This document shows, piece after piece, positions 55,533 through 64,000 of a stretch of 64,000 nt of DNA. A program made the translations under genes and the position numbers. Source of the DNA: Acidomyces sp. 'richmondensis' (lineage: Eukaryota; Ascomycota; Dothideomycetes; Mycosphaerellales; Teratosphaeriaceae); the NCBI GenBank assembly GCA_003545705.1, contig QVLQ01000001.1:372001-436000 (forward strand). Reading direction: 5' to 3'. The notes below the pieces were generated by a model that had not been told where the DNA came from, ran no database searches, and was given only the letters and a program-made list of their open reading frames with translations. The number at the start of each line of letters is the position of its first letter. Position 1 is the first letter of the stretch.

Positions 55533-57249
55533 CGAAAAGGCCCTCAGCGAGTGGAGGCCATCGGTCGCAGGTGGGAATGGAGGACAGCCGGGCTCAGAAG
55601 CGCCACAGCGGAATGTGGCTGACGCGCCGGACAACAAAGATGCCGACCCCCAGCGTCTGCAGCCCACGACGCGGAAGACCTGCGATCAAAGTCGCCAATG
55701 CGCCCGAGTGCAGCGCGTGTCGTTGTCGCCGTCGTCGTCGCCGCCGTCGTCGTCGTCGAGCCGCCCTGAGACACCGAAGACCGCGCTCTCCAATGAGAGT
55801 GGAGAATGTTTCGCGCCGGAACGTTCACGATCTCCTGGACGCTAGCGGCTCGGTGGGACGATGCACGGACCGAGACCGACGTCGTCTGGAACTTTGATGT
55901 GCAGCTGAGCGTTGGAGACGGGCTTGGAGGGTGGTGTCGACCAGTCGAGCGAAACACTCGCCTCAGCTCCTGTGCCGCCGGTGCGATGATGTTGCAGGCC
56001 GTGGCCGTCGTCGGGGGGGGCGTCGGGGGCGAGCGCACGCCACACGCTGCAGGGCCAGTCGGGGTGTGGCCGTCGGGCGGTGCGAGGACGCGGTCCTGCT
56101 GTGCGTGCACTCGGTGGCGTCTCGACTACAGGCCTCGCCAGAAGCCTGGAGGAATGAGAGGCCAGTCTGCAATCCACAGAGTCCGGTCTTGGCAGGTTGG
56201 GCACGCCCCGTGGCCGAGCAGCTGCAAAGGATGTCGTGTTGTTAGACGGCAAGATGCACCCGCGCAATCCGCGATGGGAGAACTCTGACCTAAGCAAGGC
56301 AAGGCTGGTCCCCTTCTCAAACGAGGGTCAGGGCGCTACCGATTTACAGACGGCCACGCAGCGTGATTCGTGATTCGTGCAGCAAGGCCACAGCATCCAG
56401 CGCCAGTGGCGCGCGGGAGCCAAAACGCACCCGCATCTTGAGTCTTTTGGTCGTGTCTCCGCCCCCGGGCGAATCACCGACTTCGCCGCGCTGTTACAGA
56501 CGGTATTTTCTGCCGCTTCGCATCGGCAGCCAGCCGCGGGCGCAGCCACACCTTCCACGCCTCGGCCCCGTCCCACGCGCATGTGTCGCTTGTGGGTGGC
56601 GTCCGATATGGGGCAGGCCAGGACGACATGTCCGCCCACGCCCCAAATGCCAGAGGCGGCAGTGCTCGAAAGCGGCTCCGCAAGCGCCAGTGCTCAGCAA
56701 ATCGCCCTGGCGACCTGCATGCGGATCTGCACCAAGCCCATGGCTAACGGGTAACACATCCCTTCGGGGAGACGCTAATGGTCATTGAGAACCGCCCTCT
56801 GACTGTATGGGCCCTAGCGTGGGAGCCATCGAAATGCAACCTCCATCCTGGAGCCGTTGTCGTCATTTTCGGCGGGTGCAAGGGGGAACAAGGGGACTCG
56901 CTCAGGCTTCTGCAAATTCGGCTTGCGCGGGGCTGGAGGTGGATGGGAGGGGTCGTGATAGTTGGCCTCCCTCCATCGGTCGGGCCTCGCCTGCCACAGG
57001 GCATACATCCAGTCGGGCTGCTCTCGAGGCCCAGCCCTGTCGTGATACGATGCGCTCCCCCGCGCCGCTGATCGGCATGTGGTGGAGGCATCGCGGAAAT
57101 AACATGAGGCCCGATCCCTGGAAGCATGGGTGGTCGTGCAGGGTGGGCTGCAGTTAAAATTTCTCGTGCCAAGACAACAAGTAAACGGGGTGATATTCAC
57201 ACGCTGCACCATGTTGTAAATCGCCTCGGGATCTAGCTCGTGATACAAG
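55533..57249. other. GC-rich intergenic region, SNT1 / deoxyhypusine synthase
   Basis: 1.7 kb between two divergent genes. Very GC-rich, with many overlapping open frames on both strands that arise because stops are rare. A CGC/CGT trinucleotide repeat lies at about 55725-55765. No frame shows a domain or spliced continuity. Likely promoters and long leaders of both genes. Confidence 0.5.
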
Positions 57250-58405
57250 ATGGAGCAGAAGGGGGGTGATAGGACGGCACCGTCTGGAGCGACCGATGCG
57301 GTCCTCAAGCCGTCAGACCCAGTGCCGGACTCGGCCATCCCCGTGCAAGGGCTGGATTTTGACCGATTGAAGACGCGTGATGTTACGGTCGCGGAACTCG
57401 TAGACAGCATGACCAAGATGGGCTTCCAAGCAACCTCGATGGGGCAGGCTGTGGAAATCATCAATGGCATGCGGGAGTGGTGTGACCCCGAGACCGGAGA
57501 GAAGACTACCATCTTCCTGGGGTACACGTCGAATTTGATCTCGTCCGGTCTGAGGGAAACGTTGAGATGGCTCGTCCAACATAAACACGTTTCCGCGATC
57601 GTGACGACAGCAGGCGGGGTCGAGGAGGATTTCATCAAGTGCCTCGCCCCTACCTACATCGGCTCTTTTACGGCGGCTGGGGCGACGCTGCGGAAGCAGG
57701 GCATGAACCGGATTGGAAACCTGCTTGTTCCAAACAGCAATTATTGTGCCTTCGAAGACTGGGTGATGCCCGTTCTGGATGCGATGCTTGAGGATCAGAC
57801 CGCGGCCCGGGGCTCGGACGACGAGTTCAGCTGGACGCCGAGTAAAGTCATTGCGCGGTTGGGAAAGGAGATCAACGACGAGCGCTCCGTGTACTACTGG
57901 GCATACAAAAACGACATACCCGTTTTCTGTCCGGCCCTGACGGACGGAAGTCTGGGAGACATGCTGTATTTTCACACCTTCAAATCTTCCCCCCGGCAGT
58001 TGCGGATCGATATCGTCGAAGATATTCGCCGGATCAACACGATTGCTGTCCGCGCGAAAAGGACGGGCATGATCATCCTTGGCGGAGGCATCGTGAAGCA
58101 CCACATTGCAAACGCGAACTTGATGCGAAACGGCGCAGAGAGCGCGGTCTACATAAACACCGCAAACGAATTCGACGGCTCAGATGCTGGCGCAAGGCCC
58201 GATGAAGCCGTGAGCTGGGGCAAGATCAAAGCAGATGGTGCCAGCGTCAAGGTACAATGGTGGCAAAACCCTACCTCCCGCTGGGCATGCTAATGAACCT
58301 TCTTAGGTATATGCTGAAGCGACAATTGCTTTCCCCCTCATCGTTGCCGCGACTTTTGCACGTGTCGAGCAGAGAATGGAGCGAGACACTCCCCATGGGA
58401 ATTAA
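57250..58405 (+). CDS. DYS1: deoxyhypusine synthase
   Basis: NAD-dependent transfer of the aminobutyl group of spermidine to a lysine of eIF5A, the first step of hypusine formation, in the cytosol. Exons 57250-58251 and 58307-58405 are joined across a 55-nt GTACAA..TTAG intron with branch CTAATG; 366 residues, standard size. Without splicing the protein would end in a short alien tail. Key blocks: GYTSNLISSGLRETLRWLVQ (NAD region), VTTAGGVEEDFIKCL, GSLGDMLYFHTFK, NGAESAVYINTANEFDGSDA and PDEAVSWGKIK, where Lys325 is the catalytic lysine (Lys329 in the human enzyme). The splice restores the family C-terminus VYAEATIAFPLIVAATF. Everything needed for activity is present. Confidence 0.96.
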
Positions 58406-59035
58406 GCGTCGTGAGAATTATCGAGCCAGAACTGCAAAACCAACACGGCAGATCCCAGAGGCAGACAGGATATGCATTGGTCTGGGCAGCCGGCTTGACC
58501 CAGGTGGTACCGGTCTCATATCATCAGGGACTTTTGTTTTCCAGCGCTTTCCGCACGTGAGAGGTTCGCCAACTCTTCACGAGAATCCGGGATAGAGATC
58601 AGATGTGTATATTGTGTGTACCAACTTCCTGCCGAGGTGTTTGTTGTTCGGCCTCAGGCGTGGGTCAGAAAGTCGCGAGTCCACAAGTCGATAACCGGAC
58701 ACGGCCCCCCACGTTTTCGCACCAAGCGGGAAGAGCCACTCGGAATTGGACCCTGGATGCCGCCGGTGACGATCGGTCACAATCAGGCCCACGTTGTCGC
58801 CCTGATACATTTACATACATGTTGACCGAGACTTTGGTGGTTGCAAACCGTCTGAATCGCACCTGGCTGGCCTATCCGAGCTGGCATCTGTACACGATAT
58901 ACAGGTTGACATCGCCGGGCCTGCAAACGCATGGTTGAAAGCAAACCCAATTCATACGACACTATTGACATGTGACACTCTCACGCTCGTGCAGCTATTC
59001 TCTCACTCACTCATTCACTCACTTATTCACTCAAC
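58406..59035. promoter_or_regulatory. upstream region of the MATH/RING gene
   Basis: 630 bp between deoxyhypusine synthase and the MATH/RING gene. The last 55 bp before the ATG are rich in TCAC/TCAT repeats (about 58980-59035), a pyrimidine-rich leader ending CAACATGG. Confidence 0.5.
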
Positions 59036-61777
59036 ATGGCAGACCGGGCCCCCGAGCTTCCTCCTATTCTCTTTCCTCCCTTTTCTGGGGCGTTAGCGGG
59101 CGCGCATGTCATGCCCAACGGATGGCAGGATCCCATGTCGCCAAGCGCTGTCAACCTTCCCGCGCCGCCAGCACCGCCAGCACCGCCATCCAACGGCCCA
59201 AACAACAGCCACCACCCTCTTTCGCGATCACGTTCGCCTGCGCGCTCACGCACACGGCCTCTGTCTCGATCTCGATCTCGATCTCGCTCACGGTCACGGT
59301 CACGTTCTAATTCGCGTTCATCTGAAGGCTCGTCGGTCGACGAACAAGATGATGACGAGGTGGAAGATGGTTTGTACAACCAATGGCGGCCCATCGAAGA
59401 GGACATGTCGGTGCCGTGCGAAGATGAGCTGGCATATATCGAATCCAAACCACAACACAGCGCGTTGGACTATGACTATTGGAAGGAGAAGGCTTTCTTC
59501 AACCTCAACGATCCTGACTTCACTGTGGCTGGAGAAGGGCGGATGGATTGGCTAATTGAGAAACTCAACGGCACCAAAGAAAGCCCAAACAAAGAATACG
59601 TGATGCGTTCGCCGGTATTCAACATCGCAGGGTACGATTGGCAGATCAAGTTTTTCCCGAGAGGCAATCGAACGGAGTTCTTGAGTGTATATATCGAAAA
59701 CGTATCCCTGCAATCGGCCAACGCTTCGGAATTTGAAGACTTCGACCGGCTACCGTTCCCGCTCCTCGAAGGTGAGGATTTTTCATGGATCAAGAAACGG
59801 CGCTCCATTGCGGCTCAAGTTGCTGTGATCATCTACAACCCTGCTGAGCCTCGGGTTTACGTGCACAAGGAGGATGCTTGTCGGTTCAGCAAAAGCTCTT
59901 CTGATTATGGATGGCGGTACTTTGAGAACCTCCACCGCGAGGATTTCTTTGTGCGGCGGCATGGACAACGACAAGCATTGTTGCGTGACGACAAATTGGC
60001 TTTTTCGGCATACATTCGGATCATTAATGATCCAACGGGGTGTCTGTGGGACTCGTGTGAGAATGATACGTTTGAAGACAACGTCTTCAAATCCGGTTTA
60101 CGTCCGTTTGGGGGCCAATTTTCAACCATGATCATGATGCCGCTATTGCACTTCTCCCCGTTCCGCGAGATTGTGAAAGGTTTTGACACAGAGAACAAGA
60201 CCATTGGAAACTTGCAAACTCTTCTCTGGAAGATGATGACGAGGACACACTCCCCACACTATGGTGCACGCACACACAGTCCGGGACCGGGTGATGCCGC
60301 GACATGTTTGCAACTGATATGGAAGCAGATGAGACAAACAATGAGCCCAGCATGTCTCGAGGATATTTTTGGCAACTTTGACATCGGAGCGTCAGGCGTT
60401 GCCATCCACGGCAATCGCTTGCGGACTAAAACCTGCACCTCGGTTCAAAGGGCCGTGCAAGACCATCCGGTTTCGCTTTCAACGCCGGCTCTACTAGTCC
60501 TTGAGCTCCAAAGACATGAATTCGACCGTGAGAAGCGCAAATGGAACAAACTTTGCCATCGTATTGAAGTCGAGAATGAAATTACCGTGCAGGGTCGGCG
60601 ATACCATCTGTTCGGCTTTATGACCCACATCGACAGCCTCCTGTCGAACCGACATAACTCATATGTGAGGCATGGCAACATCTGGTATTGTTATGGAGAC
60701 TGCGAAGTCGTTGTTATGACCCGGAAGCAGGCTGTCGAGATGCATGAAGGATTCCTCGAGCCCACCGCGCAAGGTAGTAGTGATCATCTCCAACGATACG
60801 ATTCTCCTGTGGGCAGCCTCAACGGCCGATTCGACAAATGTGATGATAATGAAGTCATATATCTCGTCATGTATGTGCGTGACGATCACCTGCCCGCATT
60901 GTGGTCACAATGGCGAACGGAATCCTGGGATATGTCGGCAGCCATTCGGAGAGGATTTGTGCCAAGTTCGCTCTCCAAAAATCAAGAGAAACATGATGAT
61001 GCCATTGACGGGGTTGCACGAGACGGTGCGCAGAATGGTAATGGCGAAGTACCGCCCGGCAACTTGCCTGAGTCGACTGATGCGCCAACTCCCGACTACG
61101 CAGATATGGATGAAGAGGGTGACGTGCTGATGTCCGATGCACCAGATGGACCAGGTGCCACCATCGCTGAAGACTCCGTCCAAGCCACCAGTGGCACAGG
61201 CAATAGTGTACAGGCTCATGAGGCTGTTGATATGATTGCGTCTACTTACATTCACCAGCTGACCGAGACATCTCCCGAAATAGTACAACCTATCCTTATC
61301 GACAGACTCGGCTGTGAATATTATTCGGGAGGAATGATGCGAGGAGCATACCACGGAGACGGCCACCTCATCACTCTTAACGGCGACGAATATGTAGGAA
61401 CTTTCGCTCGGGGAAAGCAGACAGGCGCTGGCAAGATGATCTACGGATCGAACGGAAATATTTACGAAGGCGAATGGCTCGATGGCAAACATCATGGTCA
61501 GGGGAAACTTATAGAAGCTTCTACTGGTAATGTCTTTGAGGGAGGATTCAAGCATGGTAAGAAACATGGCGCTTTCGTCCTTACCGGGAAGTTCACGGAG
61601 GAGGACAGGGCAGCGTGCACGATTTGTTTCGTGAATGAGATGAACACGGCCTTCTACGACTGTGGGCATGTCGTCGCTTGCAAAGAATGCGCCAATAAGA
61701 TTAACGACTGTCCTGTTTGCCGAAGGAGAGTGGTAAGTCGGTTACAGCTCTTTGGAGTAAAGATGGTCTTGGAGTAG
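59036..61777 (+). CDS. MATH / USP-like / MORN / RING protein
   Basis: Single exon, 913 residues. Residues 1-60 are Pro-rich. A Ser-Arg repeat tract (about 63-96) is encoded by a TCTCGA/TCACGG hexamer array. An acidic linker follows. A MATH (TRAF-like) domain spans about 165-335 (RSPVFNIAGYDWQIKFFPRG). The next 300 residues resemble a USP-type deubiquitinase but lack its active site: the Cys-box position reads GLRPFGGQFSTM and the His-box reads NSYVRHGNIWYCYGD. Then come two or three MORN repeats (about 775-850: YVGTFARGKQTGAGKMIYGS, YEGEWLDGKHHGQGKLIEA). A C3HC4 RING is at about 862-905 (CTICFVNEMNTAFYDCGH, CKECANKINDCPVCRRR). Role inferred: an E3 ligase whose MATH and pseudo-USP parts recruit substrate. 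MATH/UCH proteins are known in fungi; I cannot say how common this RING fusion is. Confidence 0.85.
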   Translation: MADRAPELPPILFPPFSGALAGAHVMPNGWQDPMSPSAVNLPAPPAPPAPPSNGPNNSHHPLSRSRSPARSRTRPLSRSRSRSRSRSRSRSNSRSSEGSSVDEQDDDEVEDGLYNQWRPIEEDMSVPCEDELAYIESKPQHSALDYDYWKEKAFFNLNDPDFTVAGEGRMDWLIEKLNGTKESPNKEYVMRSPVFNIAGYDWQIKFFPRGNRTEFLSVYIENVSLQSANASEFEDFDRLPFPLLEGEDFSWIKKRRSIAAQVAVIIYNPAEPRVYVHKEDACRFSKSSSDYGWRYFENLHREDFFVRRHGQRQALLRDDKLAFSAYIRIINDPTGCLWDSCENDTFEDNVFKSGLRPFGGQFSTMIMMPLLHFSPFREIVKGFDTENKTIGNLQTLLWKMMTRTHSPHYGARTHSPGPGDAATCLQLIWKQMRQTMSPACLEDIFGNFDIGASGVAIHGNRLRTKTCTSVQRAVQDHPVSLSTPALLVLELQRHEFDREKRKWNKLCHRIEVENEITVQGRRYHLFGFMTHIDSLLSNRHNSYVRHGNIWYCYGDCEVVVMTRKQAVEMHEGFLEPTAQGSSDHLQRYDSPVGSLNGRFDKCDDNEVIYLVMYVRDDHLPALWSQWRTESWDMSAAIRRGFVPSSLSKNQEKHDDAIDGVARDGAQNGNGEVPPGNLPESTDAPTPDYADMDEEGDVLMSDAPDGPGATIAEDSVQATSGTGNSVQAHEAVDMIASTYIHQLTETSPEIVQPILIDRLGCEYYSGGMMRGAYHGDGHLITLNGDEYVGTFARGKQTGAGKMIYGSNGNIYEGEWLDGKHHGQGKLIEASTGNVFEGGFKHGKKHGAFVLTGKFTEEDRAACTICFVNEMNTAFYDCGHVVACKECANKINDCPVCRRRVVSRLQLFGVKMVLE

Positions 61778-62386
61778 TTTAGAGCGTAATTAAAAAGGCA
61801 GCATCCGGGCGGAGTTGATGCGCAGGCACTCATCGGCAACAAGTGAGAGGGTATGAACGAGAGCACAGCAGCAAGATACCCTTGGACTTACGGGATAGCT
61901 ACTTATGCATAGTCTTTTCAAGTGTTGAGACCGGATGGCAAGCGACGGGTGGTTGAACTGGGTAATGAGGTCATGATGCAACTCTCATTGGAATGAATCA
62001 TGATGGCCTTTGAAAGTGGTCATATCCTTTTTCTTTTCTTCTTCCTTTTTTTTTTTTTGTTATGAGTCCCCTTTCCCGGTTGTTGCTCGACTTCGACGGG
62101 AAACGATATATCCGGTCATGCAGTGATCGAGTTCATTAGTCGAGCGATCAGTGAAGACTGTGCATGAACCTACATATATCCATGAACAACGCTCGCCGTC
62201 GCTAGAGAGATATTAGTGCTGTTTCCTAAGTCCTCTGGAGAAAAGCCGGCCACTCCCCGCGAGTCCACCTTCGAACACTGCTGCAACCGTCTTGAAAAGG
62301 TTTCCTCGCAATAGATGATTTTGCGCCTAGAGGATCGAAACAGAGAACCCAGTTGGAGGCGCATGTATCACAAAGACAACCATAGC
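61778..62386. other. intergenic region between convergent genes
   Basis: 609 bp between the 3' ends of the MATH/RING gene and LIN1. A pyrimidine-rich tract ending in a T run lies at about 62028-62059. No gene seen. Confidence 0.5.
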
Positions 62387-63769
62387 CTAGCGGATATCCA
62401 ACAGCCGACTCCATTCACTACTAGTAGTACGTCGAAATTCAACTCCCTCTCCAAAATATCCAGCCGCATTCCAAGCTTTCATGGTAGGTGCATCATACGG
62501 ACCGTGATGTTCGCCACCATCGCGGGCGTCGCTCCATCTGTACTCCCAGTGCTCACCTTCGGTGGTATCATGACCGGCTTCGGCAATGATGTCAGGCTCC
62601 CAGTCGTCACCCGTCTCTCGCTTATATTGCCGGATCATGAGCTCCCGTTCGGTGTCGTAAATGTCATGCTGTCCACGGGAGTAGAGGGCATCCGCAGCAC
62701 CCGTGATAGTCTCGACAGCATTTCTGCGTGCGCTCTCAGCAGCATCTTTTGTAGTACCATTTTCGTTTCCAGGGGGCTGATCAACCTCCATTTTGTCTTT
62801 ATGCATTTTCTTTTGCTTCCACTTCGGCAGCTTGGATTTAGTATCTCTCGGCTTGGCCCTACCCAGCCTTGCCAAAGCCTCCAAAGGCGTCTCACCCGTT
62901 TCTAGCTGGGCTATTAACGTCGACAATAGGTCGGCTGTCAAGGTAGCATCATCTTCGGCCGCTCGGCGTCTTTGCTCAAGCTCCCGCTTCTCCTGTGCTT
63001 CTCTTGCCCTCTTCATCTCTTTTTTGGTAAGGCCTTCCAACCAACTATCGTTAATTGCGTCGGGATCGGCGGCTTTCCGTATGAAGTTACCTGACTCGTC
63101 AAACCTCCCTTCTTCCTCCTCTTCCTTCAAATTGAACGCGTCCAACCGCGGCGCATGCTTCTTCTTCCCCCCGGCACCTACTTCAGCCGCAAGATCGGCG
63201 TCCATATCCTTGGGCAACTGGTCTCGCTCTTCGTCCGAACCAGATTCCGAGCTCGACTCTACGTCTTGCTGCCGCCCTTCGTCATTTTTATCCGGCAAGG
63301 AGACATGACCACCGCTCTTGCTGCTCATCACTTGACCTTCGATCTCTGTCTGTTCAAGGAACCGTACATCCTTCTTCTTGCCTTGTGCAACCGAATCTTG
63401 GTTATCTCTGTTAGCCGTATCTGTCACGTCTCTTTCCACATCTGCAAACATATCGTCCTCTTCCTCATCCTTATCCTTCTTTAGGTTTGCTGCTTCTTCC
63501 TCGTTCCTGCGCTCTCGCGCTGCTGCGCGCCTGTCGAAGTTGTCGTTGTCCGAGTCCGACTCATAGCCGTCGATGTTGACAGCATTACGTTTTGTCTGCA
63601 GTCCTGACTTGCCAATGACATCAGCATCTAATATAATGTCTTCTTCGGGTGCGTCCGCCACGAGCGTGCTCGGATTGCGGTGGTCAAATCGAGGCTTCTT
63701 CGCCGTGCTCTCATAGGCGCGCGCAAAATCTTCACCTGCGCGCTTTGGGCGCGCCGCTGATGCCGGCAT
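62387..63769 (-). CDS. LIN1: Lin1/CD2BP2-like GYF protein of the U5 snRNP
   Basis: Homologue of yeast Lin1 (Snu40) and human CD2BP2, which accompany U5 snRNP assembly in the nucleus. Single exon, 460 residues from ATG 63769. The N-terminal half is highly charged (MPASAARPKRAGEDFARAYE, then long Asp/Glu/Lys runs, with VIGKSGLQTKRNAVNIDGYE being the conserved Lin1 block). A helical central part (RKAADPDAINDSWLEGLTKK to LETGETPLEALARLG) follows. The C-terminal GYF domain at about 395-455 holds WEYRW, the GPY-x4-M-x2-W signature and GYF, which bind proline-rich ligands. Intact; upstream sequence to the window end is its promoter. Confidence 0.93.
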   Translation of the reverse strand: MPASAARPKRAGEDFARAYESTAKKPRFDHRNPSTLVADAPEEDIILDADVIGKSGLQTKRNAVNIDGYESDSDNDNFDRRAAARERRNEEEAANLKKDKDEEEDDMFADVERDVTDTANRDNQDSVAQGKKKDVRFLEQTEIEGQVMSSKSGGHVSLPDKNDEGRQQDVESSSESGSDEERDQLPKDMDADLAAEVGAGGKKKHAPRLDAFNLKEEEEEGRFDESGNFIRKAADPDAINDSWLEGLTKKEMKRAREAQEKRELEQRRRAAEDDATLTADLLSTLIAQLETGETPLEALARLGRAKPRDTKSKLPKWKQKKMHKDKMEVDQPPGNENGTTKDAAESARRNAVETITGAADALYSRGQHDIYDTERELMIRQYKRETGDDWEPDIIAEAGHDTTEGEHWEYRWSDARDGGEHHGPYDAPTMKAWNAAGYFGEGVEFRRTTSSEWSRLLDIR

Positions 63770-64000
63770 ATCAAGTGGGACTGGATACTAACTTGAGCGC
63801 AAACGTCCTACGATGTGTCTGATGTACAACACTATCAGACACCTACATATACTCATCTAAGTAGGTACAATCGGGGTCGCGACGTGCCGCGAGCTTGGAC
63901 CATATGGAAAGCTTGCACGTGACATTTTCTGATGTATCCTGATTCTATTATAATTGGACTTTTTTCTCTGCAATGCCGTTGTTTCGAAGAGAGTTTTGGA
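63770..64000. other. LIN1 upstream region to window end
   Basis: 231 bp holding the LIN1 promoter. Nothing further identified. Confidence 0.4.

Noticed and set aside
55304..57172. Many overlapping open frames on both strands between SNT1 and deoxyhypusine synthase
   Set aside because: GC-rich DNA has few stops; the frames overlap each other and known genes, and none has a recognisable motif.
56814..57638. Minus-strand frame of 274 codons
   Set aside because: Antisense to the deoxyhypusine synthase N-terminal region, which is clearly coding on the plus strand.
1..64000. CRISPR arrays, rRNA or tRNA genes, bacterial-type operons
   Set aside because: No repeat-spacer array, conserved RNA core or tRNA A/B boxes seen by eye; the genome is eukaryotic.

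Overview
This window is nuclear DNA of a filamentous ascomycete fungus (Pezizomycotina; class not determined). The evidence is one-gene transcription units on both strands, introns of about 50-75 nt with GT..AG ends and CTAAC/CTGAC-like branch sites, and fungal housekeeping families (Sac3, Bur1, Ypk9, Rix1, Hom3, Rad14, Gcn2, Cut12, class V myosin, Snt1, Lin1). It also carries a pogo-type DNA transposon with the C-to-T / G-to-A damage typical of repeat-induced point mutation. I see no operons, CRISPR, tRNA or rRNA. The left part (about 1-42 kb) looks AT-richer than the right part (about 42-64 kb), judged by eye.

Layout. 0-10 kb: SAC3 mRNA-export scaffold (+), a three-exon amidase (+), the CDK9-like kinase BUR1 (-). 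10-16.5 kb: a tiny spliced gene for a complex I subunit resembling NDUFB2 (+), a cyclopropane-fatty-acid-synthase-like methyltransferase (-), the P5B ATPase YPK9 (-). 16.5-18.6 kb: a gene-poor stretch. 18.6-25 kb: the TPR protein YPP1/TTC7 (-) and RIX1 (+), divergent over 302 bp. 25-31.5 kb: aspartokinase HOM3 (-), RAD14/XPA (+), ribosomal protein eL41 (-, 25 residues, spliced), an FHA-domain protein kinase (+). 32.6-34.4 kb: a dead pogo element with terminal inverted repeats and a TA duplication. 34.4-47.4 kb: GCN2 (-), CUT12 (+), class V myosin (+). 47.4-64 kb: a gene-free low-complexity block, SNT1 (-, with an apparent frameshift in a nine-base homopolymer), deoxyhypusine synthase (+), a MATH / USP-like / MORN / RING protein (+), LIN1 (-).

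Most genes are unrelated neighbours, with a few functional links: translation and its control (GCN2, eL41, RIX1, deoxyhypusine synthase for eIF5A), general amino-acid control (GCN2 and HOM3), and chromatin/transcription/RNA (SNT1, BUR1, SAC3, LIN1). Several exons were inferred from splice signals plus protein continuity: the short first exons of CUT12, the FHA kinase and the methyltransferase, and the NDUFB2-like and eL41 genes.

The items most worth a second look are (1) a pseudo-deubiquitinase apparently fused to MORN repeats and a RING E3 finger, (2) the RIP-damaged pogo element ending 32 bp from the GCN2 stop codon, (3) an upstream reading frame that would splice in frame into eL41, and (4) the SNT1 homopolymer frameshift.
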